Position numbers and translations under genes: made by a program
Shown here: piece after piece, positions 30,334-38,806 of the stretch
Layout: each line of letters begins with the position of its first letter
Position numbering within the stretch: the stretch's first letter is position 1
Origin: Hyphomicrobiales bacterium
GTDB taxonomy: Bacteria; Pseudomonadota; Alphaproteobacteria; Rhizobiales; Xanthobacteraceae
NCBI GenBank assembly: GCA_021732215.1
Contig: JAKFVL010000018.1
Coordinates: forward strand, 1 to 64,000
Direction of reading: 5' to 3'
DNA: 64,000 nt
The notes under the pieces: model-generated
The model's input: only the letters and a program-made list of their open reading frames with translations
The model's database searches: none
Told to the model about the DNA's origin: nothing

Positions 30334-30418
30334 GGCGCGAGCGGAGCGAGCCTCGAAGGATGCACGGCCCGAGCGATCGCGCCACCCTTCGAGGCGCGAG
30401 CGCGCACCTCAGGGTGAC
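30324..30418. repeat. GTCATCCTGAG/CTCAGGGTGAC palindromic element
   Basis: Outer arms GTCATCCTGAG (30324-30334) and CTCAGGGTGAC (30408-30418) are inverted, with inner GAGCGAGCCTCGAAGGATG and CCACCCTTCGAGGCGCGAG sequence. The left arm supplies the TGA of the upstream Cj0069-like gene, and the element ends 26 bases before the mazG stop, so it lies between convergent genes. Confidence 0.8.
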
Positions 30419-30444
30419 GCTCCGATAGGCCGGGAATCACAGCA

Positions 30445-31257
30445 TCATTCGTTTTGCTTCGCCTCGTGCCAGAGCCTGTCCATCTCCTCGAGCGAAGCGC
30501 TGTCGAGCGAGCGGCCGGCAGCCCGTAGCGTCGTCTCGATATGGGCGAAGCGCCGCTCGAATTTGGCGTTGGCCTTGCGCAAGGCAAGGTCCGGATCGGC
30601 GCCGACGTGACGCGCCAGATTGACCAGAACGAACATCAGGTCGCCGACCTCGGACTGAATCTCTTCTTTATCGCCGCTGTCGATCGCCTCGCCGATCTCG
30701 TCGGCCTCCTCATGAATCTTGGCCAGCACCGCTTTCGGGTCGTTCCAGTCGAACCCGACGGTTGAAGCCTTGCGTTGCAGCTCGATGGCGCGGGTCAACG
30801 CTGGCAATCCAGCCTTCACGCTCGATAGCAGTGAGGATTGAGCGTCGCTTTCGGGATGCCGCGCAGCGCGCTCGGCTTTCTCCTCGGCCTTGATCTGGCC
30901 CCACGCGCCCTTGACCTGCTCGGGCGTGAGCTTTCCGGCCTGTTCGCCGAACACATGCGGGTGACGCCGGATCATCTTGGTGACGATCGCCTCGACCACG
31001 TCAGGGAAGGCAAATGCGTTTTCTTCCTCGGCCATGCGGGCGTGATACACGACCTGCAACAAGAGATCGCCGAGTTCATCCTTGAGATCGCCAAGGTCGC
31101 CGCGCGCGATGGCGTCCGCGACCTCGAAGGCTTCTTCGATGGTATAGGGAACGATGGTCTCGAACGTCTGCTCGATATCCCACGGGCATCCCGTCTTCGG
31201 CGTGCGCAGGGCGGCCATGATGTCGAGCAGCCGTGCTATGTCGCGGGAGGATGTCAT
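30445..31257 (-). CDS. mazG: Nucleoside triphosphate pyrophosphohydrolase MazG
   Basis: This 270-residue house-cleaning enzyme hydrolyses nucleoside triphosphates to monophosphates. Two MazG-type helical repeats are present: first EEAFEVADAI with DLKDELGDLLLQVVYHA, and second EEADEIGEAI with EVGDLMFVLVNLARH; the acidic residues bind magnesium. The start giving MTSSRDIARLLDIMAALR is supported by the conserved PKTGCPWD that follows. The open frame continues 40 codons upstream, but that part is translated repeat DNA (LVPAIHVF and GIKPGMTK), so I exclude it. Confidence 0.95.
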   Translation of the reverse strand: MTSSRDIARLLDIMAALRTPKTGCPWDIEQTFETIVPYTIEEAFEVADAIARGDLGDLKDELGDLLLQVVYHARMAEEENAFAFPDVVEAIVTKMIRRHPHVFGEQAGKLTPEQVKGAWGQIKAEEKAERAARHPESDAQSSLLSSVKAGLPALTRAIELQRKASTVGFDWNDPKAVLAKIHEEADEIGEAIDSGDKEEIQSEVGDLMFVLVNLARHVGADPDLALRKANAKFERRFAHIETTLRAAGRSLDSASLEEMDRLWHEAKQNE

Positions 31258-31281
31258 TTCTGATAAGCCTCTACTTTCCTT

Positions 31282-31372
31282 CGTCATGCCCGGCTTTATG
31301 CCGGGCATCCACGTCTTTGTTGCCTTACAAACAAGAAAGACGTGGATGGCCGGAACAAGTCCGGCCATGACG
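31282..31372. repeat. CGTCATGCCCGG/CCGGCCATGACG palindromic element
   Basis: Inverted terminal arms (CGTCATG / CATGACG) enclose nested hairpins: CCCGGCtttatGCCGGG on one side and GGCCGGaacaagtCCGGCC on the other, plus CCACGTCTTTGTT/AACAAGAAAGACGTGG. It occupies the divergent space between mazG and queC. Read through on the mazG strand it encodes the familiar spurious peptide MAGLVPAIHVF. Confidence 0.85.
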
Positions 31373-31424
31373 AGCATGGCTCAATTTCCGTCACGGACGA
31401 AAATGATCTAGCCTCTGACCCGTG

Positions 31425-32147
31425 ATGGTTTCTCTCAAACCCAATTCCGCCCTCGTGCTGTTCTCAGGCGGGCAGGATTCAGCGACGTGTCTCGCGTGGG
31501 CGCTGGCGCGGTTCGATCATGTGGAGACCATCGGGTTTTCCTACGGTCAGCGCCATATCATCGAGCTCGGCTGTCGCGAAAAGCTGCTCGACGGCATCCG
31601 CGCCATCAGCAAGGATTGGGCGAAACGGATCGGCGAAGGTCACACGCTCGACATTCCGACGCTGGGAGCCATTTCCGAGACGGCGCTGACCCGCAATGTA
31701 GCGATCGAAATGGGCGAGGACGGCCTGCCCAATACGTTCGTGCCCGGCCGCAACCTGGTCTTTTTGACGTTTGCCGCCGCGCTGGCCTATCGCCGCGGCA
31801 TCAGCAACGTCGTCGGCGGCATGTGCGAGACCGATTACTCGGGCTACCCCGATTGTCGTGACGATACGATCAAGGCGCTCAATACTGCGCTCAATCTCGG
31901 CATGGCCCGCGCCTTCGAGCTGCACACGCCGCTGATGTGGCGCGACAAAGCGTCGACGTGGGCGCTGGCGGACGAACTTGGCGGCCAAGAGCTGATCGAC
32001 CTGATCCGCGAGCAATCCCACACCTGCTATCTCGGCGAGCGCGGCGCGCGGCACGATTGGGGTTACGGTTGTGGCAAATGCCCGGCCTGCGACCTGCGGG
32101 CGAAGGGATGGAGCGAATACAAGAAAAGACAAGGGAGGCGAGAATGA
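31425..32147 (+). CDS. queC: 7-cyano-7-deazaguanine synthase
   Basis: This 240-residue enzyme converts 7-carboxy-7-deazaguanine to preQ0 in queuosine biosynthesis, using ATP and ammonia. The PP-loop motif is [13 protein letters not shown] near residues 10-22, and the C-terminal zinc site is [11 protein letters not shown], with another cysteine in [12 protein letters not shown] three bases upstream is an alternative. Its stop overlaps the ATG of the following crotonase (ATGA). No other queuosine gene is seen nearby. Confidence 0.95.
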   Translation: MVSLKPNSALVLFSGGQDSATCLAWALARFDHVETIGFSYGQRHIIELGCREKLLDGIRAISKDWAKRIGEGHTLDIPTLGAISETALTRNVAIEMGEDGLPNTFVPGRNLVFLTFAAALAYRRGISNVVGGMCETDYSGYPDCRDDTIKALNTALNLGMARAFELHTPLMWRDKASTWALADELGGQELIDLIREQSHTCYLGERGARHDWGYGCGKCPACDLRAKGWSEYKKRQGRRE

Positions 32148-32929
32148 GCGAAGACTCAATTCTGATCGAACGCGACGGACCCGTGACCATCGTGTCGATC
32201 AATCGTCCCGCCCGCAAGAATGCGGTCGATGGCGCGACAGCGCGGAAGCTGTTCGATGCCTTTCATGCTTTCGATGCCGACGATACGGCGTCGGTTGCCG
32301 TGTTCACAGGAACAGGCGGGACGTTTTGCGCCGGGGCGGACCTCAAGGCGGTCGCCATCGGCGACATCGAGAAACGCCGCGAGCTTGGCGGACACACCAC
32401 CATTGCCCCAATGGGGCCTAGCCGTTTGCGGCTGTCCAAGCCCGTGATCGCAGCGGTCGAAGGCTTCGCAGTCGCGGGCGGCATGGAGCTCGCGCTATGG
32501 GCCGACATGCGCGTGGTCGCTGAAGGCGCGACGTTCGGCGTGTTTTGCCGCCGGTTCGGCGTGCCGCTGATCGATCTCGGAACGATCCGCCTGCCACGGC
32601 TGATCGGTCACTCGCGAGCGATGGACCTGATCCTCACCGGCAGACCTGTCGATGCGCGCGAGGCCTTCGATATCGGGCTGGCCAACCGGCTTGTTCCGCG
32701 CGGCGAGGCAAGGGCGCAGGCTGTTGCGCTCGCGCATGAGCTGGCGAAATTCCCGCAAAGCTGCCTGCGCAACGACAAGCGCTCGGCCTTGCGCCAGTGG
32801 GATCTCGAGGAGGAAGACGCAATCAACGACGAAATGACCGGCGGCCTCGCAGTCATCGGCTCCGGCGAAACGCTGGCGGGCGCGAAACGCTTCGCCAGCG
32901 GCGAAGGCCGCCATGGCAAGTTCGAGTAA
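32144..32929 (+). CDS. Crotonase/enoyl-CoA hydratase family protein
   Basis: This 261-residue member of the crotonase superfamily acts on acyl-CoA thioesters. The oxyanion-hole strand reads [11 protein letters not shown], and [19 protein letters not shown] follows. At the usual catalytic glutamate region the sequence is [18 protein letters not shown], so one canonical Glu seems replaced by Asp, and the exact reaction cannot be assigned. The frame is open far upstream, but the ATG that overlaps the queC stop has the ribosome site GGGAGGCGAGA. A second crotonase follows directly. Confidence 0.87.
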   Translation: MSEDSILIERDGPVTIVSINRPARKNAVDGATARKLFDAFHAFDADDTASVAVFTGTGGTFCAGADLKAVAIGDIEKRRELGGHTTIAPMGPSRLRLSKPVIAAVEGFAVAGGMELALWADMRVVAEGATFGVFCRRFGVPLIDLGTIRLPRLIGHSRAMDLILTGRPVDAREAFDIGLANRLVPRGEARAQAVALAHELAKFPQSCLRNDKRSALRQWDLEEEDAINDEMTGGLAVIGSGETLAGAKRFASGEGRHGKFE

Positions 32930-32936
32930 GCCGATC

Positions 32937-33743
32937 ATGAGCAAATTTGTCACTATTGAAAAGGGCCTTGGCCCGGAAGGCCGGATCGCCGTCGTCCGTT
33001 TCGATCGCGGCGACGGGATCAACGCGCTGTCGCCCGAGGCGTTGCGGCAATTGACTGACGCGGCGCGCAGTTTCGAGGACGATGCAGAGACATCGGTTGT
33101 CGTGCTCGCAGGCCATGCCAAGGCATTCAGCGCCGGCTTCGATCTGAAGGATACGGAAGGCAGGTCACGCGCGTCGATGGATCTCGGCGCGCTGCGGCGC
33201 CACCTCAAGCTCGGGCCACGACTCACGCGGGCCTGGCAAGAGATGGAACAGGTGACGATCGCGGCGATCGAAGGCTTTTGCATCGGCGGCGGCGTGGCGC
33301 TCGCGGTCGCTCTCGATTTCCGTGTCATGGCGGAAGGCGCGCATATGCGCGTGCCGGAGATTGGCCTCGGCATGAACATGAGCTGGCAGAGCGTGCCGCG
33401 CATGCTGCACCTGATGGGTCCGGCGCGGACCAAGCAGGCGGTGATCCTGGCCGATCAGCGCATCTCCGCTCAGGAGGCTTACGAATGGCGGCTGGTCGAG
33501 CACCTCGCCGATGACGGCAAGGCATTTGATGTCGCCATGGGATTCGCGGAAAAGATCGCAGCACAGCCGCCGCTCTCTGTCGCGATGACAAAACTGACCG
33601 TGAACCGGCTCACTTACGCGCTCGACGATCTCGCAAGCCACATGGACGTCGATCAGTTCGCGCTCGCGAGCATGAGCGAAGATCACAAGGAAGGCGTTGC
33701 GGCGTTTCTCGGCAAGCGCAAGCCGAAGTTCAAGGGGCGGTAA
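32937..33743 (+). CDS. Enoyl-CoA hydratase/isomerase family protein
   Basis: This 268-residue crotonase is distinct from its upstream neighbour. It shows KAFSAGFDLKD for the oxyanion hole, IEGFCIGGGVALAVALDFRV, and HMRVPEIGLGMNMSWQSVPR, which keeps the Pro-Glu of the catalytic loop. The C-terminal helical lid is present. An ATG 24 bases upstream (overlapping the previous gene) has GAAGG ahead of it and is a real alternative. The tandem pair suggests consecutive or paralogous steps in acyl-CoA degradation; the substrate is unknown. Confidence 0.87.
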   Translation: MSKFVTIEKGLGPEGRIAVVRFDRGDGINALSPEALRQLTDAARSFEDDAETSVVVLAGHAKAFSAGFDLKDTEGRSRASMDLGALRRHLKLGPRLTRAWQEMEQVTIAAIEGFCIGGGVALAVALDFRVMAEGAHMRVPEIGLGMNMSWQSVPRMLHLMGPARTKQAVILADQRISAQEAYEWRLVEHLADDGKAFDVAMGFAEKIAAQPPLSVAMTKLTVNRLTYALDDLASHMDVDQFALASMSEDHKEGVAAFLGKRKPKFKGR

Positions 33744-33765
33744 TCGCTGCGGCTATGGAGGTTAT

Positions 33766-33813
33766 CGTCATGGCCGGGCTGACCCGGCCATCCACGCCTT
33801 GAACCGCATGACG
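33766..33813. repeat. Short GTCATGGCCGG palindromic element
   Basis: CGTCATG (33766) and CATGACG (to 33813) are inverted around GGCCGGgctgaCCCGGCC, a reduced version of the 31282-31372 element. It fills the gap between the convergent crotonase and copper ATPase ends. Confidence 0.7.
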
Positions 33814-36159
33814 CTAGAGCCTTGTGGCTCGCAGCCGTAGTGCATTGCCGACCACGCTGACCGACGACAGCGACATCGCCGCTGCAGCGATCATCGGCGA
33901 CAGCAGAATGCCGAACGTTGGATACAGCACACCCGCAGCGATTGGCACACCGGCGGCATTGTAGAGAAACGCGAAGAACAGATTTTGCCGGATGTTGCGC
34001 ATCGTCGCCTGCGACAGCTTGCGGGCGCGCAAGATGCCGCCGAGATCACCTTTGAGCAACGTCACGCCAGCGCTTTCCATGGCGACATCAGTGCCGGTAC
34101 CCATGGCGATTCCGACGTCGGCCGCGGCAAGGGCAGGGGCGTCGTTGACGCCATCGCCCGCCATCGCCACCACGCGCCCGGCCGCTCGCAGTCGTACGAC
34201 GATCTCGCGCTTCTGATCGGGCAGGACTTCGGCCTCGACGTCGGCGATGCCTAGCGCTTTCGCCACAGCGTTGGCCGTTGTCCGATTGTCTCCGGTCAGC
34301 ATAACGATCCTGATGCCTTCTGCCGAAAGAGCCTTCAGCGCGTCGGGCGTCGACGCCTTGACCGGATCGGCTATCGCAAGCAGTCCCGCAATGCGACTAT
34401 CGATCGCAACAGAAATCACAATTGCTCCGTCGCTGCGCAGCGCATCGGCTCTTGCCTCCAGCGACTGCGTGTCGATGCCGGAGGTTTTCAGATAGGCGCT
34501 GCTGCCTAGCAGAACTGTTTTGCCGTCAACTTTCCCCGTCGCACCTTTGCCCGCGGGCGCGTCAAACGCAGCGACTGTTGAAAGAGTGATGTTTCTCTCA
34601 TGCGCCGCACTGACGATCGCATTCGCAATCGGATGTTCGCTGGCGCGCTCCACGCTGGCAGCGAGCCGCAGAACTTCGGCTTCGTCGAAGCCAGGGGCAG
34701 GGATGATCTCCACCACATGCGGTTTGCCCTCGGTCAGCGTTCCGGTTTTGTCGACAACGAGCGTATCGATCTTCTCCAGCCGCTCCAGCGCTTCGGCGTT
34801 GCGGATCAGAACGCCGGCCTGCGCGGCGCGGCCGACGCCGACCATGATCGACATCGGTGTGGCGAGACCCAGCGCGCAAGGGCAGGCGATGATCAAGACG
34901 CTCACCGCGGCAATCAGGCCAAAAGCCAAACGTGGTTCGGGGCCGAATGCATACCATCCAGCAAATGCTGCAATCGCAGACGCCAATACAACCGGCACGA
35001 ACCAGCCCGAAACCTGATCGGCCAGACGCTGGATCGGCGCGCGCGAGCGCTGGGCCTGCGCCACCATTTGCACGATCTGTGCAAGCAGGGTTTCGCGGCC
35101 GACTTTCTCGGCGCGCATGAGAAAGCCGCCGCTCTGGTTGACCGTGCCGCCGATCACCTTCGCGCCGGCGTCCTTGACCACCGGCATGGATTCGCCGGTC
35201 ACCATCGACTCATCGAGCATCGAGCGGCCCTCGACGATCACGCCATCAACGGGCACTTTTTCTCCCGGGCGCACGCGCAAGCGATCGCCCGTCTGCAGGC
35301 TGTCGAGCGGGACGTCCCGTTCGCTGCCATCCGGGCCGAGCCGACGCGCGATCTTCGGCGCCAGGTCCAGCAGCGCCTTGATCGCGCCGGAGGTCGCCTC
35401 GCGCGCGCGCAATTCGAGCACCTGTCCGAGCAACACCAGCACGGTGATGACGGATGCCGCCTCGAAATAGACCGCGACCGTGCCGCCGTGTTCGCGGAAG
35501 TTTGCCGGAAACAGGGCGGGAGCCAGCGTTGCGACAACGCTGGTGAGATAGGCGATGCCAGTGCCGATCGCGATCAGCGTGAACATGTTGAGGTTGCGCG
35601 TGATCAGCGATTGCCAGCCGCGCTGAAAGAACGGGGCCGCCGCCCACAAGACGACAGGCGTGGCGAACGCGAACTGAATCCATTGCGACAGGCGTGGCGG
35701 CACGAGACCGTGGCCGCTCGAAAAATGGGCGCTCATGTCGAGGATCAAGACGGGCAAGGTGAGCGCCAGCGCGATCCAGAACCGTCGCGTCATGTCGGCG
35801 AGTTCTGGATTGGGTGCGGAATCGAGCGTGACGAGTTCAGGCTCAAGCGCCATACCGCAGATCGGGCAGCTTCCGAGGCCGATCTGTTTCACCTCCGGAT
35901 GCATCGGGCAGGTGTAGACCGCGTCCTTCGGCACGTTGGCGGGCGGCGCGTTGCTCCTGTCGAGATAGCGCACCGGATCGGCTTCGAACTTGATTCTGCA
36001 ACCGGCGCAGCAGAAATGGTACGTCTCGCCCTTGTAGTCGAAGCGCGGCTTGCCTGCGTTCGGGTCCACAGTCATGCCGCAAACCGGATCGACGGCCTTC
36101 ACCGGCTCGCTGCCGTGTGCACAGTTTGGTGAGGGCGCGTGGTGGTCGTGAGCGTGCAT
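33814..36159 (-). CDS. copA: Copper-translocating P1B-type ATPase with YHS and heavy-metal-binding domains
   Basis: This is a 781-residue heavy-metal exporting ATPase of the inner membrane. A His-rich start (MHAHDHHAP) is followed by a YHS domain (about 23-65, VDPVCGM...FCCAGC), then a second metal-binding domain (YTCPMHPE...[10 protein letters not shown]). The membrane part has the CPC motif ([13 protein letters not shown], about 425-437), the phosphorylated Asp470 is in DKTGTLTEG, and the [18 protein letters not shown] hinge is present. No classical HMA CxxC domain precedes it. Divergent csoR and the operator between them point to copper-inducible export; silver is an alternative substrate. 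Confidence 0.94.
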   Translation of the reverse strand: MHAHDHHAPSPNCAHGSEPVKAVDPVCGMTVDPNAGKPRFDYKGETYHFCCAGCRIKFEADPVRYLDRSNAPPANVPKDAVYTCPMHPEVKQIGLGSCPICGMALEPELVTLDSAPNPELADMTRRFWIALALTLPVLILDMSAHFSSGHGLVPPRLSQWIQFAFATPVVLWAAAPFFQRGWQSLITRNLNMFTLIAIGTGIAYLTSVVATLAPALFPANFREHGGTVAVYFEAASVITVLVLLGQVLELRAREATSGAIKALLDLAPKIARRLGPDGSERDVPLDSLQTGDRLRVRPGEKVPVDGVIVEGRSMLDESMVTGESMPVVKDAGAKVIGGTVNQSGGFLMRAEKVGRETLLAQIVQMVAQAQRSRAPIQRLADQVSGWFVPVVLASAIAAFAGWYAFGPEPRLAFGLIAAVSVLIIACPCALGLATPMSIMVGVGRAAQAGVLIRNAEALERLEKIDTLVVDKTGTLTEGKPHVVEIIPAPGFDEAEVLRLAASVERASEHPIANAIVSAAHERNITLSTVAAFDAPAGKGATGKVDGKTVLLGSSAYLKTSGIDTQSLEARADALRSDGAIVISVAIDSRIAGLLAIADPVKASTPDALKALSAEGIRIVMLTGDNRTTANAVAKALGIADVEAEVLPDQKREIVVRLRAAGRVVAMAGDGVNDAPALAAADVGIAMGTGTDVAMESAGVTLLKGDLGGILRARKLSQATMRNIRQNLFFAFLYNAAGVPIAAGVLYPTFGILLSPMIAAAAMSLSSVSVVGNALRLRATRL

Positions 36160-36184
36160 GCGGTCCGGTCGGTCCTTGCGGATG

Positions 36185-36201
36185 ATACCCTATAGGGGTA
36201 T
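36185..36201. promoter_or_regulatory. CsoR-type operator between copA and csoR
   Basis: ATACCC-TATAG-GGGTAT is a near-perfect palindrome with the C/G tracts flanking an AT centre that DUF156 (CsoR/FrmR/RcnR) repressors bind. It is the only such site in the 51-base divergent space, 10 bases upstream of the csoR ATG and 26 from the copA start. Confidence 0.7.
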
Positions 36202-36210
36202 ATAGGCCGC

Positions 36211-36486
36211 ATGCGAAAAGACATCAAGGCGTCGTGCGAGAAGCGATTGAACCGGATCGAGGGCCAGGTGCGCGGCCTCGCGCGCATGGTCGAGGACGAC
36301 CGCTATTGCATCGACATCGTCACGCAGATTTCCGCGGTTCGCGCCGCGTTGCGCAAGGTCGAAGAGGAAATCCTCAAGGATCACGTCGCCCATTGCGTGG
36401 AGCACGCGATTACCAGCGGCAACAAGGCTGATCAGCGCCAGAAGATCACTGAGCTGATGGATGTGGTCGGCCGCGCCAATCGTTGA
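36211..36486 (+). CDS. csoR: Copper-sensing repressor CsoR (DUF156)
   Basis: This 91-residue all-helical regulator of the CsoR/RcnR family releases DNA on binding Cu(I). The copper ligands of CsoR, Cys-His-Cys, appear here as Cys33 (RYCIDI), His58 and Cys62 (KDHVAHC). RcnR-type proteins would show the His-Cys-His-His pattern instead. The start MRKDIKASCEKRLNRIEGQV is standard for the family; an extra Cys9 is present. Divergent from copA with a palindrome between them, it most likely represses copA and itself. Confidence 0.93.
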   Translation: MRKDIKASCEKRLNRIEGQVRGLARMVEDDRYCIDIVTQISAVRAALRKVEEEILKDHVAHCVEHAITSGNKADQRQKITELMDVVGRANR

Positions 36487-36509
36487 ACGAACGAACTCGG
36501 CCTGCCGAT

Positions 36510-37391
36510 TCAATCCTCCTGAAAATAGGGCGGCATACCCGTGGTCCAGGTCTCGCCCCAGAGCTGGCCGCCGCCATCGACCGTCAGTGTCTCTCCGGTG
36601 ACGAAATCGCCCGAACCGGCAGTGAGATAGACACAGGCTTCCGCGATGTCCCACGGCGAGCCTGAGCGCTTCATCGGGTTCGATCGCGGAGCTGAAGCGC
36701 GAACCTCCGGCGTGTAGACTTTCCAGCCCTCGGTCATGATCGAGCCCGGCGCCACGCAGTTGACGCGGATGTTGAGCGGCGCCCATTCCACGGCGACGCT
36801 GCGCGAGAGACCCATCACACCCGAGCGGGCGGCAATCGAATGCGCGATGCCGTAGAGGCCATGCGTTGTGACGACGACGATGTTGACGATGCTGCCGGGA
36901 CGTTTTGTGTCGCGCCAGCGCCGCGCGGCGGCCTGCATCATGTACCAGGTGCCGTTGAGGTTGGTGTTGATGACGGCGTTCCAGCCTTTCACCGAGAAAT
37001 CGATCGCGGCCTGCGGGAATTGCCCGCCGGCGCTGTTGATCAATCCGTCAATGCGTCCGTGATCTTTCCAGACTGCGTCGAACAATGCAGAGACCGCGTC
37101 GGCATCGCGGATATCGGCCGCGTGCACAGATGCCTTCAGTTTGGCGGCGGTGAGGGCGGATATCAGGGCATCCAGCTTCGCCTGATCACGGCCCACAAGG
37201 ACGACATGAGCGCCGAGCCGCGCCATCAGCCAGACAATGGCGCGGCCTATGCCGCCTGCCGCGCCCGACACCATGATGACCTGATCGCGAAGCAAATCCG
37301 GCGCATAGACGGTCTTGTGGGCCAATAGCTCGTCGTCGCTCAGTCCGAGCTTCTCGTCTTCGGTCGCATGAGCGTTGTCGCTGCCCGTCAT
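36510..37391 (-). CDS. SDR-family oxidoreductase, peroxisomal enoyl-CoA reductase-like
   Basis: This 293-residue NAD(P)-dependent short-chain dehydrogenase has a 36-residue N-terminal extension before the Rossmann start MVSGAAGGIGRAIVW. The NAG-like motif is present as INSAGGQ. Where most SDRs have YxxxK the sequence reads HSIAARSGVMGLSRSVAVEW, with no Tyr or Lys in the usual places; this resembles the AARAGV segment of trans-2-enoyl-CoA reductases (PECR) and 2,4-dienoyl-CoA reductases. Acyl-CoA reduction is therefore a reasonable guess, and the nearby acyl-CoA synthetase and SDR fit fatty acid metabolism. Confidence 0.82.
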   Translation of the reverse strand: MTGSDNAHATEDEKLGLSDDELLAHKTVYAPDLLRDQVIMVSGAAGGIGRAIVWLMARLGAHVVLVGRDQAKLDALISALTAAKLKASVHAADIRDADAVSALFDAVWKDHGRIDGLINSAGGQFPQAAIDFSVKGWNAVINTNLNGTWYMMQAAARRWRDTKRPGSIVNIVVVTTHGLYGIAHSIAARSGVMGLSRSVAVEWAPLNIRVNCVAPGSIMTEGWKVYTPEVRASAPRSNPMKRSGSPWDIAEACVYLTAGSGDFVTGETLTVDGGGQLWGETWTTGMPPYFQED

Positions 37392-37457
37392 CAGACGATC
37401 ATCCGGCGAACCGGCGATCAGGGCAAGACGGCTGCGAGCGTCACGCGCAGCTTGCTC

Positions 37458-37493
37458 AAAAATAATAGAAGGCCGCTCAACGGAGCGGCCTTC
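37458..37493 (-). terminator. Intrinsic terminator of the small 37520-37723 gene
   Basis: On the minus strand an 11-bp GC-rich stem GAAGGCCGCTC/GAGCGGCCTTC (arms 37483-37493 and 37468-37478, loop of four) is followed by a T-rich run (ATTATTTTT). It begins 27 bases after the stop of the small gene. Confidence 0.8.
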
Positions 37494-37519
37494 GCAAACA
37501 ATACCCTGTACGGTTTCCG

Positions 37520-37723
37520 TTAGCGGATTACGGCCGAGGTCGCGCCGGTCGCCATGACCGGTTTGTTGGTGGCCTTGACGACGCCGGCCGTCTGGGTCGT
37601 GGACGTCAGATCATTGACGCGCGCGCTAATACCAAAGCCTGCGAGCGCAATGCCAACCACGAGTGCGACGGCGACGACCTTGAGGTGCGTTGTGCGGTCT
37701 GCGCTGTAAATTGAGTGGTTCAT
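37520..37723 (-). CDS. Small single-pass membrane protein, function unknown (67 aa)
   Basis: The peptide MNHSIYSADRTTHLK is followed by a hydrophobic segment (VVAVALVVGIALAGFGI, about residues 16-32) and a Thr/Ala-rich tail. From memory, similar short proteins occur widely in Bradyrhizobium; I know of no function. The ATG has an exact GGAGG site three bases further upstream than the ATG-proximal CTCAT, and a clear intrinsic terminator follows, so it is very likely a real monocistronic gene. The single hydrophobic stretch could equally be an N-terminal membrane anchor or a signal peptide. Confidence 0.75.
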   Translation of the reverse strand: MNHSIYSADRTTHLKVVAVALVVGIALAGFGISARVNDLTSTTQTAGVVKATNKPVMATGATSAVIR

Positions 37724-37977
37724 ATGAGCCTCCGGCATTTGCCAGTCTTGCTGAGCGCGAACATTTGCCGCGCTTATTGAACACCGTTCTAGAACCGACT
37801 CGTTTCCACCGTTTTGCGCTCAAAGCGGAAAACGGTTTCGTCGGGCAGGAGATTTGTTTCAGTTGTGTTTCGCCAGCTCGTGGCCAGCCAACATAGTCAC
37901 GCCGCGCAATCCCGGATTCGCATAAGGTATATTATGGAATATTTATCTGCACTCAGAATGCCAGATGCGGCAATAGC

Positions 37978-38748
37978 TTACGCCGGATCCGGTGTCTGCA
38001 GGCCGGCTGCAGCAAAGCCGCCATCCACATTGAGCACATGCCCGGTAATAAATCCCGAGCGGCTGCCGTCCAGGAGAAACGCGGCTGCGTTGGCGACATC
38101 CTCGGGCGTCCCGTAGCGCGTTTGCGGGATAGCACGCAGCCAGATGGCGCGATCGGATGGCGTGTGCAACTGCTTGACCATTGGCGTATCGATCGGACCC
38201 GGCGCGATCGCATTGACGCGAATGGCGGCCGCCGCCAGTTCCACGGCCATGGCCTGGGTCATCGCGATCACCCCGCCCTTGGATGCGCCGTAAGCCGTGC
38301 GGCCTGGATTGCCGCGCTGGCCCGACACGGACGAAATGTTGACGATGGCGCCGCCGCCATTGGCGCGCATCAACTTCGCCGCTTCGCGTGCGACAACGAA
38401 CGAGCCGACCAGATTGATGTCGAGAATGCTGCGGAACAGCTCGGCGCTGGTATCGAAAAACGGTACATCGCGGGCGATTCCGGCGCAGTTCACGAGTCCG
38501 TGCACCGGCGCGGCGTCGCGCTCGCAGTCAGCTATGGCTGCGACGACCTCGGACTCAACGGCGACATCGAACACCAGCGTTTTGAGTTTGCTGCTGAATG
38601 CATTCAGGCCGCTGGCGGCGCGCTCAAGTCCATCGCGCGAGCGGTCCGCGATCACGACGCTCCAGCCGTCGCCGAGAAGCTGTTTGGCGACGGCGAAGCC
38701 GATCCCTGATGCTCCGCCGGTGACGATTGCAGCGCCTTTGTCCGCCAT
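37978..38748 (-). CDS. SDR-family oxidoreductase, FabG-like
   Basis: This is a 256-residue classical short-chain dehydrogenase. The cofactor loop is TGGASGIGFAVA, the strand NCAGI is present, and the catalytic Ser and YGASK are intact (ISSVSGQRGNPGRTAYGASK). The C terminus ends after GHVLNVDGGFAA. Substrate is unknown; it resembles 3-oxoacyl-ACP or alcohol dehydrogenases. A GAGGCGAAC ribosome site precedes the ATG. It is divergent from the acyl-CoA synthetase gene, and a shared AT-rich regulatory region lies between them. Confidence 0.88.
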   Translation of the reverse strand: MADKGAAIVTGGASGIGFAVAKQLLGDGWSVVIADRSRDGLERAASGLNAFSSKLKTLVFDVAVESEVVAAIADCERDAAPVHGLVNCAGIARDVPFFDTSAELFRSILDINLVGSFVVAREAAKLMRANGGGAIVNISSVSGQRGNPGRTAYGASKGGVIAMTQAMAVELAAAAIRVNAIAPGPIDTPMVKQLHTPSDRAIWLRAIPQTRYGTPEDVANAAAFLLDGSRSGFITGHVLNVDGGFAAAGLQTPDPA

Positions 38749-38762
38749 GTCGTTCGCCTCAG

Positions 38763-38790
38763 GTCATGCGCCCGGCTTTGAGTGCCGGTT
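38763..38790. repeat. Possible remnant of a GTCATGCCCGG palindrome
   Basis: GTCATGCGCCCGGCTTTGAG followed by TGCCGG resembles the left hairpin of the 31282-31372 element with an insertion, but no right arm is found. Confidence 0.35.
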
Positions 38791-38806
38791 GGTGCAAGCG
38801 TCGATT

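Noticed and set aside
31282-31372. CRISPR-like array from the nested repeats
   Set aside because: The repeats are inverted rather than direct and there are no regularly spaced unique spacers.
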